NCBI GenBank assembly: GCA_027064085.1
Contig: JAMOQH010000188.1
Location: 1-64,000, forward strand
Direction of reading: 5' to 3'
Length of the DNA stretch: 64,000 nucleotides
Source: a bacterium
Lineage (GTDB): Bacteria > UBP6 > JAFGXH01
In this document: positions 58,154 through 64,000 of the stretch, piece by piece
How positions within the stretch are numbered: position 1 is the first letter of the stretch
Layout: every line of letters starts with the position of its first letter
Position numbers and translations under genes: made by a program
The notes under the pieces: model-generated
Database searches by the model: none
Told to the model about the DNA's origin: nothing
The model's input: the letters and a program-made list of their open reading frames with translations, nothing else

Positions 58154-60649
58154 ATGAAGAAATATAAAGTAAAAATTAAAGATTTAAGAAACTCATTTGA
58201 TGAAAAAAATTTAAAGTTTAAAAATACATCTGAAATTGAACCACCTATAAGACCTTTTGGGCAACACAGAGCTATTGAAGCATTAAATTTTGGTTTGTCG
58301 GTTAAAAATAAAGCTTTTAATATTTATGTTACTGGCCCAACAGGAACAGGGAAAACATCAATTATTAAAAAAGTATTAAAAGAATTTGTTAAAGATAAAG
58401 AGGCAAGTAATGATATTTTATTTTTAAACTGTTTTGAAGACCCTTCAAAGCCTATTTCTATTGTTTTACCAAGGGGCGAAGGGCGTAAATTTAAGAAAGA
58501 TATGGAAACTTTTATTAATGATATAAAAATTGAAGTTCCAAAAGCAATGAATAGTCCCCTTATAAATGAAAAGAAAATGAAAATAGTGGATAAATATCAA
58601 AAATTGGAATCCTCTATTTATCAGGAAATATCTACCTTTACTAAAGAAGTAGGATTTGCTCTTGAAAAAACGCAAGCAGGTATTGTTGCTAAGCCGGTCA
58701 ATAGCGATGGTTCATTTATGACAGAAGAACAATTTACTGCACTTACTGAAGATGAAAAAAATGAAATTGGAGAGCGTCAAGCTAAAATTCAAAGTAAAAT
58801 GGATGCTGCTGCTCAGCAAGAAACTAAAAATGAAAAAAACTTTAAAGAAGATATGTCTAAATTTGAAGATGCTGTTGTTGTTTCTGTAGTGAGTCCAATA
58901 ATTGCATCAATTAAAAAGAACTATAAAAATAAAAAATTAACAAAGTATTTTAAAAATTTAAAAGAAAATTTAGCAAAACATAAACAAGTATTTTTATTTA
59001 AAGAAAAAGATGCCTCTAATGAGAAAGCACAAGCTTATTTAGAATATGTTTTTGCCCAATATAATGTTAATTTGTTTATTGATAGTTCAGAAACGACAAA
59101 TGCCCCTATTGTTTTTGAAAGAAATCCAACATTTAATAATTTATTTGGTTGGATAGAACACGAAGAGAAGAATGGATATTTATCTACAAATTTTACTAAA
59201 ATAAAACCTGGTTCTATCCATAAAGCAAATGGAGGTTATTTAGTTATTCAAGTACTTGATTTACTAAAAAATCAATTGGCTTATGATGAATTAAAGAGAA
59301 CTTTAAGGAATAAAACATCAAAAGTTGGAGAGAATCCATTTGCAATGTATTCTCTTAAACCATTAAAAAAGCTTGAGCCAGAAGATATAGACTTAGATAT
59401 TAAAGTTATTTTAATTGGTTCAAGTCAGTATTTTGCTATGCTTAATAGATATGATGAAGAATTTTCTAGATTATTTAAGGTGAAATCTGATTTTGACCAT
59501 TTTGTTTGTAAAAATGAAGAAAACTTAGATCAATTTTTCAAGTTTTTAAAAATGAAAACAGAAGAAAAAGAAATTATGTCCTTAAATAAAGGTGCTGTAG
59601 CAGAGTTAATAGATTATAGTACTAAATTGGCAGGTCAACATAATAGATTAACCTCTCGTTTAAGCAAGCTTGAAGATATACTTTATGAAGCTAATTATAT
59701 TGCTAAAACTAAGAATAAGCGTGTTATTTCAAGGGAAAATATTGAAGAAACTATTAAAAATAGAGATTTTCGTAATGGTAAATTTAAGCAATTAATTCAT
59801 GATTCAATACATGAAGGAACTACTTTAATTAATATTAAAGGGGAGTCTGTTGGTGAAATTAATGGTTTAGCTGTTTATTCAATAGATGATTTTTCTTTTG
59901 GTATTGCAAGTAAGATAACTGCAAGATCTTATGCAGGAAAGCGGGGGGTTATAAATATAGAAAGAGATGCTAAATTGAGTGGTAAAATTCATGATAAAGG
60001 AATAGGAGTTTTATCCGGGTATCTATCTGGTTTATTTAGGGATATTACTCCATTGAGTTTGTCTGTATCTATTTCATTTGAACAAAATTATGGTGGAGTA
60101 GATGGTGATAGTGCTTCCTCTACTGAAACTTATGCTATTTTATCTTCATTATCTGGTTATCCTATTAAACAAAGTATTGCCGTTACTGGTTCAGTAAATC
60201 AAATGGGATTTATTCAACCGATTGGGGGGGTGAATAATAAAATAGAAGGATTTTTTGCAATTTGTCAACATGGGGGATTAACAGGAGAGCAGGGCGTTAT
60301 CATTCCTATTCAAAATGTTAAAAACCTGATGTTAAGTAAAGAAGTTGTGGAAGCTGTTAAAAATGATGAGTTTCATATTTATGCTGTTTCAAGAATAGAA
60401 GAAGGAATAGAGATTTTAACTGGTAAGAAATTTGGTAAAGAGCTTAAAGATGGTGGATATACTAAAAACTCAATTCTGGATAAGGCTTATAAAACTCTCA
60501 TGAAATTTGTAATTCAATCTTCAGATCAAGTAAAAACAGCAAAAAAAGCACTTGGTATTAAAGATGATGAAGAAAAAGAAGGGGATAAAAAAGAAAAAGT
60601 TGAAAAAAAACCTAAAAAAGAAAAGAAGCCCAAAAAATCCAAGAAATAA
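58154..60649 (+). CDS. Lon-family ATP-dependent protease (LonB/AAA_32-type)
   Basis: Walker A TGPTGTGKTS; Lon proteolytic Ser in YGGVDGDSASSTETYAILSSLSG and Lys in QPIGGVNNKIEGFF; Lys-rich C-terminal tail. Confidence 0.88.
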   Translation: MKKYKVKIKDLRNSFDEKNLKFKNTSEIEPPIRPFGQHRAIEALNFGLSVKNKAFNIYVTGPTGTGKTSIIKKVLKEFVKDKEASNDILFLNCFEDPSKPISIVLPRGEGRKFKKDMETFINDIKIEVPKAMNSPLINEKKMKIVDKYQKLESSIYQEISTFTKEVGFALEKTQAGIVAKPVNSDGSFMTEEQFTALTEDEKNEIGERQAKIQSKMDAAAQQETKNEKNFKEDMSKFEDAVVVSVVSPIIASIKKNYKNKKLTKYFKNLKENLAKHKQVFLFKEKDASNEKAQAYLEYVFAQYNVNLFIDSSETTNAPIVFERNPTFNNLFGWIEHEEKNGYLSTNFTKIKPGSIHKANGGYLVIQVLDLLKNQLAYDELKRTLRNKTSKVGENPFAMYSLKPLKKLEPEDIDLDIKVILIGSSQYFAMLNRYDEEFSRLFKVKSDFDHFVCKNEENLDQFFKFLKMKTEEKEIMSLNKGAVAELIDYSTKLAGQHNRLTSRLSKLEDILYEANYIAKTKNKRVISRENIEETIKNRDFRNGKFKQLIHDSIHEGTTLINIKGESVGEINGLAVYSIDDFSFGIASKITARSYAGKRGVINIERDAKLSGKIHDKGIGVLSGYLSGLFRDITPLSLSVSISFEQNYGGVDGDSASSTETYAILSSLSGYPIKQSIAVTGSVNQMGFIQPIGGVNNKIEGFFAICQHGGLTGEQGVIIPIQNVKNLMLSKEVVEAVKNDEFHIYAVSRIEEGIEILTGKKFGKELKDGGYTKNSILDKAYKTLMKFVIQSSDQVKTAKKALGIKDDEEKEGDKKEKVEKKPKKEKKPKKSKK

Positions 60650-60732
60650 TAAAATGTAGGAATAAGTTGATAACTTGTCTTGTAGAATTATTATTGTGAG
60701 GGATAGATTATTTGAATTAAGAGAGAATAGAT

Positions 60733-61332
60733 ATGAATAAAGTAGGTTTAATCGCAAATAACGAAGTGTTATTTAATAAAATAGTTAAGAAAATTGGAGA
60801 AGAAAATAAAAAACATATAGAAATAGAATTTTTAGATGATAATTTACTCCAAATTGAATCAGTATTGAAAAAAATAAGCTTATTAAATGATAAAAAAGTA
60901 GATTTCATAGCAATAGATAATATTGATTCCTTTTTGGAATTTGAAGATTTGCAAAGTAAAAGTCCCTTGCTAATATTGCACCCTATAGATACATTAGTTT
61001 TAAAACTAGGTGGAGAGTTAAATCAATTTCCATTATGGATATTAGAAAATAAATTAGCGAAAAGATTATTAGATTTACATGGATTTTCATATCAAGTTGC
61101 TGATAAACAAACAAAAGAAAATTTGTTAAAACTAAAAAATAAAAACTTAACAAAAGAGCAGATAGAAAATATAATCAAAAAAGAAGTTCAACGATACAAG
61201 CCTTATGGTGTGGATTCTATTGTTTTTACTCATGATTATAATACCTTAGGCATTAAACAAGTTGAAGAGCTAGATCTATACAAGATAGAAGACTCTTATG
61301 TAAGAGAAATTATTAATTTATTAAATAAATAG
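60733..61332 (+). CDS. Hypothetical protein, possibly a degenerate Asp/Glu-racemase-like fold
   Basis: ORF with SD; MNKVGLIANNEVLFNKI and GVDSIVFTHDYNTLG only loosely recall racemase segments. Confidence 0.5.
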   Translation: MNKVGLIANNEVLFNKIVKKIGEENKKHIEIEFLDDNLLQIESVLKKISLLNDKKVDFIAIDNIDSFLEFEDLQSKSPLLILHPIDTLVLKLGGELNQFPLWILENKLAKRLLDLHGFSYQVADKQTKENLLKLKNKNLTKEQIENIIKKEVQRYKPYGVDSIVFTHDYNTLGIKQVEELDLYKIEDSYVREIINLLNK

Positions 61333-61342
61333 AGAGGAAGTG

Positions 61343-62833
61343 ATGAAAACTAGAGATGCTGGAGTCCTTTTACATATCTCATCTTTACCTGGGAAGTGGT
61401 TTATTGGTGATATGGGAAGCGATGCATATGAATTCATAGATTTTTTGAATGAAAGTGGTTTAAAATATTGGCAGATTTTACCAACAGGTATTGTTGGAGC
61501 AGGAAATTCACCTTATCAATCAATTTCTGCGTTTGCCGGGAATCCTTTATTTATTAATATTCCCAAATTAGTAGAAATGGGTTTTTTACTAGAAAGTGAC
61601 ATAAGTAATGTCAAACTTAAAAAAACGGATAAATCTGATTTTCAAAAAGCTGAAGAATTAAAGCAGCCTTTTCTAAAAAAAGCATTTGAAAATTTTAAAA
61701 ATATGGATGAAAGTAACAAATGGGATTGCTATCGATTTTGTGATAGTCAATCATATTGGATAGATGATTATGCTATCTTTAAGGCATTAAAAGATAAGTT
61801 TGATGGTAAACCATGGTATGAGTGGGAAGAAAATTTAAAGAATTATAACTATGATGAAATTGAAAATAAGCGAGCAGAGCTAGGAGAAGAGGTTTATTTA
61901 AATAAATTTATTCAATACTTATATTTTAAGCAGATAAAAGAGTTGAAAGATTATGCAAACAAAAAATCGGTTAAGTTAATTGGTGATATTCCTATATTTG
62001 TTTCTTATGATAGTGCAGATGTTTGGAGCAAATCATATTTATTCCATCTAGATGAAAATAAAGAAAGAACTGTTGTTGCGGGGGTTCCTCCTGATTATTT
62101 TTCAGAAACAGGTCAATTATGGGGAAATCCTCTTTATAATTGGAGCTCTATGAAATCTGATGACTATTTATGGTGGAGATTTAGGTTTGAGTCATTAATG
62201 TTACAAACAGACCTAATAAGGCTTGACCACTTTAGAGGTTTTGAAGCTTATTGGGAGGTTCCTGCTAGCGAAGAAACGGCAATAAATGGAAGATGGGTTG
62301 AAGGCCCCTCTTTTAATTTTTTTGAAATCTTGCAAAAATATTTTAATAAACTGCCTATAATTGCCGAAGATTTAGGGGTTATAACAGATGAAGTAGAAAA
62401 CTTAAGAGATAGTTTCGGGTTTCCTGGAATGAAAATTTTACAATTTGCCTTTGGTGATAGCCCTCGAAATCCATTTTTATTACATAATCATACATATAAT
62501 AGTATTGTCTATACCGGAACACATGATAACTCAACCACTTTGGGCTGGTATAAAGATGCTAAGAAGAATAATAAAAAAATAATAAGTGATTTAAAAAATT
62601 ATTGTATTTTAGATGAGAAAGATCCTGCTTGGTCTATTATAGAAACAGTGCTTTCTTCTGTTGCTAAAACCGCAATAATACCAATGCAGGATTTTTTAAA
62701 CTTAGATGATAATTCAAGAATGAATACCCCTGGAACACCAACTGGAAATTGGCTTTGGAAAATGGATAAACAAGCTGATAAAACTTTATCAAATAAAATA
62801 TATAAATCTTTAGTTAAGTTTAATAGAATATAA
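61343..62833 (+). CDS. malQ: 4-alpha-glucanotransferase (amylomaltase)
   Basis: RDAGVLLHISSLPGKW, WQILPTGIVGAGNSPYQSISAFAGNPLFI, LIGDIPIFVSYDSADVW, RLDHFRGFEAYWEVPA, PIIAEDLGVIT, YTGTHDNSTTLGW. Confidence 0.93.
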   Translation: MKTRDAGVLLHISSLPGKWFIGDMGSDAYEFIDFLNESGLKYWQILPTGIVGAGNSPYQSISAFAGNPLFINIPKLVEMGFLLESDISNVKLKKTDKSDFQKAEELKQPFLKKAFENFKNMDESNKWDCYRFCDSQSYWIDDYAIFKALKDKFDGKPWYEWEENLKNYNYDEIENKRAELGEEVYLNKFIQYLYFKQIKELKDYANKKSVKLIGDIPIFVSYDSADVWSKSYLFHLDENKERTVVAGVPPDYFSETGQLWGNPLYNWSSMKSDDYLWWRFRFESLMLQTDLIRLDHFRGFEAYWEVPASEETAINGRWVEGPSFNFFEILQKYFNKLPIIAEDLGVITDEVENLRDSFGFPGMKILQFAFGDSPRNPFLLHNHTYNSIVYTGTHDNSTTLGWYKDAKKNNKKIISDLKNYCILDEKDPAWSIIETVLSSVAKTAIIPMQDFLNLDDNSRMNTPGTPTGNWLWKMDKQADKTLSNKIYKSLVKFNRI

Positions 62834-62835
62834 AA

Positions 62836-63291
62836 TTATTCTGGTAATATAACACCTAAAGAAACAACTCTTTTGGCAAGTTTACCAGTATGTTTTATTA
62901 AAAAATATGGATTTAGTCCTTCTGATTCTAATATTTCCCAAAATTCAAGCAAAAGCTCATCTCTTATTATTTCTTTTGATAAATAATAAGATTTTTCGGT
63001 AAAGTCATTTATTACTAGTAGTTGGAATAAATCTATTGCTTCATATCCAGGATACTCTTGTGAATATAGTCCTTCTGCAGGATGTGTTACTTCTGGAATA
63101 TCTAAAAGTTCATAGTTTCCTATTCGGCCCTGATTAACTTTTTCTATTAAAATAGACTCAAATCCTTCAATTAAGTTATCAATTATCTCTTGGAATTTTA
63201 TTTTGGAGTCATTGTAATACCTTTTCTTAGTTTCTTCTTGTTCTTCAAGGTAATTGGCTCTTTCTTGTTGTAAATCTTGAAATAAACTCAT
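62836..63291 (-). CDS. Hypothetical protein
   Basis: ORF following on from the upstream 63295 gene on the same strand; no recognised domain. Confidence 0.5.
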   Translation of the reverse strand: MSLFQDLQQERANYLEEQEETKKRYYNDSKIKFQEIIDNLIEGFESILIEKVNQGRIGNYELLDIPEVTHPAEGLYSQEYPGYEAIDLFQLLVINDFTEKSYYLSKEIIRDELLLEFWEILESEGLNPYFLIKHTGKLAKRVVSLGVILPE

Positions 63292-63294
63292 ATA

Positions 63295-63957
63295 TTATTT
63301 ATTTTCCAATAAGAAATCTGTTGATGCATCCCATGATGATATTTTATTTTTATCATTTAGGGTGCCATAAACATGGAATAATCTTAGATTATTGTTTTCC
63401 ATATCTTTAAATATTTCATTTTTAGCAGAAATTTTATCATAAAAATCAACAATAGAATCACCTAATTCTGTGATAATTGTGAGTCTATTGGATTGAGATA
63501 ATTCATTATCTACTTGCTCAATTGTTTTTAATCCATAATTTTTAACATCTTTTAATTCTAAATCAAAACTTGATAAAACATAAATATCTGTTTTTAATTT
63601 TGGACTATCTTTAAATATTCTTAATGGAAATGCAGCACTATCTGCTTCAAGTGATAAATATATAGGTTGAACACTACCTTTTTTAGCAATAAAACCTTTT
63701 TTAGTAACATATTTTACTACAACAAAAGACCACGACCTATCAATATAATATTTATAGTCATTAAATGATAATTCATTATATCCATTTTTTTTGAGGTATT
63801 CGTTAACCTCATCAAAAGCTTTTTTGCCTAATTGAGCCGGTTTAAAAACATTTTGAACAACAACTTTAAATCTATTGTTAATTCTTCTCATTTTTCTAGG
63901 TAATTTTTTCTTTTTTTTCACATTTGGCATTTTTTCAGGTAATGTAGAATTGTACAA
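63295..63957 (-). CDS. Hypothetical protein
   Basis: Long ORF, adjacent and probably co-transcribed with 62836..63291; no recognised domain. Start uncertain because it is near the window edge. Confidence 0.5.
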   Translation of the reverse strand: MYNSTLPEKMPNVKKKKKLPRKMRRINNRFKVVVQNVFKPAQLGKKAFDEVNEYLKKNGYNELSFNDYKYYIDRSWSFVVVKYVTKKGFIAKKGSVQPIYLSLEADSAAFPLRIFKDSPKLKTDIYVLSSFDLELKDVKNYGLKTIEQVDNELSQSNRLTIITELGDSIVDFYDKISAKNEIFKDMENNNLRLFHVYGTLNDKNKISSWDASTDFLLENK

Positions 63958-64000
63958 GTCTTTAAAAATGGTGTTTTTTTGTGTTTTCCAGGATGTTATT

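Noticed and set aside
60224-60230. G7 tract in the Lon-like protease gene as a phase switch
   Set aside because: Encodes the conserved PIGGV catalytic-region motif and is only 7 long; likely coincidental codon use.
1-64000. CRISPR arrays, tRNA/rRNA genes, IS elements
   Set aside because: Looked for regularly spaced repeats, cloverleaf/CCA-type segments and transposase motifs; none could be supported by eye. A tRNAscan/Infernal/ISfinder run would be decisive.

Overview
This is an AT-rich bacterial chromosomal window, probably from a low-GC relative of the Deltaproteobacteria/Myxococcota (inference only: giant TPR proteins with a myxobacterial-type C-terminus, a eukaryote-like citrate synthase, and an NtrC-type regulator). 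Housekeeping genes include ispE, trpS, citrate synthase, tdh, dapA, hutU, two tandem maeB-type malic enzymes, rplM-rpsI, aroC, a Lon-family protease and malQ. Accessory content includes two giant TPR proteins (3869 and 1654 aa), an EGF-like/beta-propeller lipoprotein, an MCE protein with a long C-terminal region, two LTA-synthase-like sulfatases flanking hutU, an acyltransferase, and an Flp-type pilin.

The most interesting stretch is about 50.5-57.1 kb, which contains three things. (1) A protein with a class III adenylate cyclase, a CHAT (caspase-like) domain, a TM helix and a CsgG/TolB-like domain; its gene has a G9 tract between CHAT and TM where a +1 or -1 slip gives an immediate stop. (2) A cassette with its own promoter and terminator: TcmP, a Gp37/Gp68-family (DUF5131) protein and an HNH-like nuclease. 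The nuclease's apparent true start is separated from its body by a second G9 tract, so the full-length gene is out of frame at 9 G and in frame at 8 or 11 G. (3) A chorismate synthase-chorismate mutase (AroC-AroQ) fusion whose only plausible start codon is ATA and whose frame is broken by one missing T.

All family assignments come from reading motifs by eye. No database search was run.
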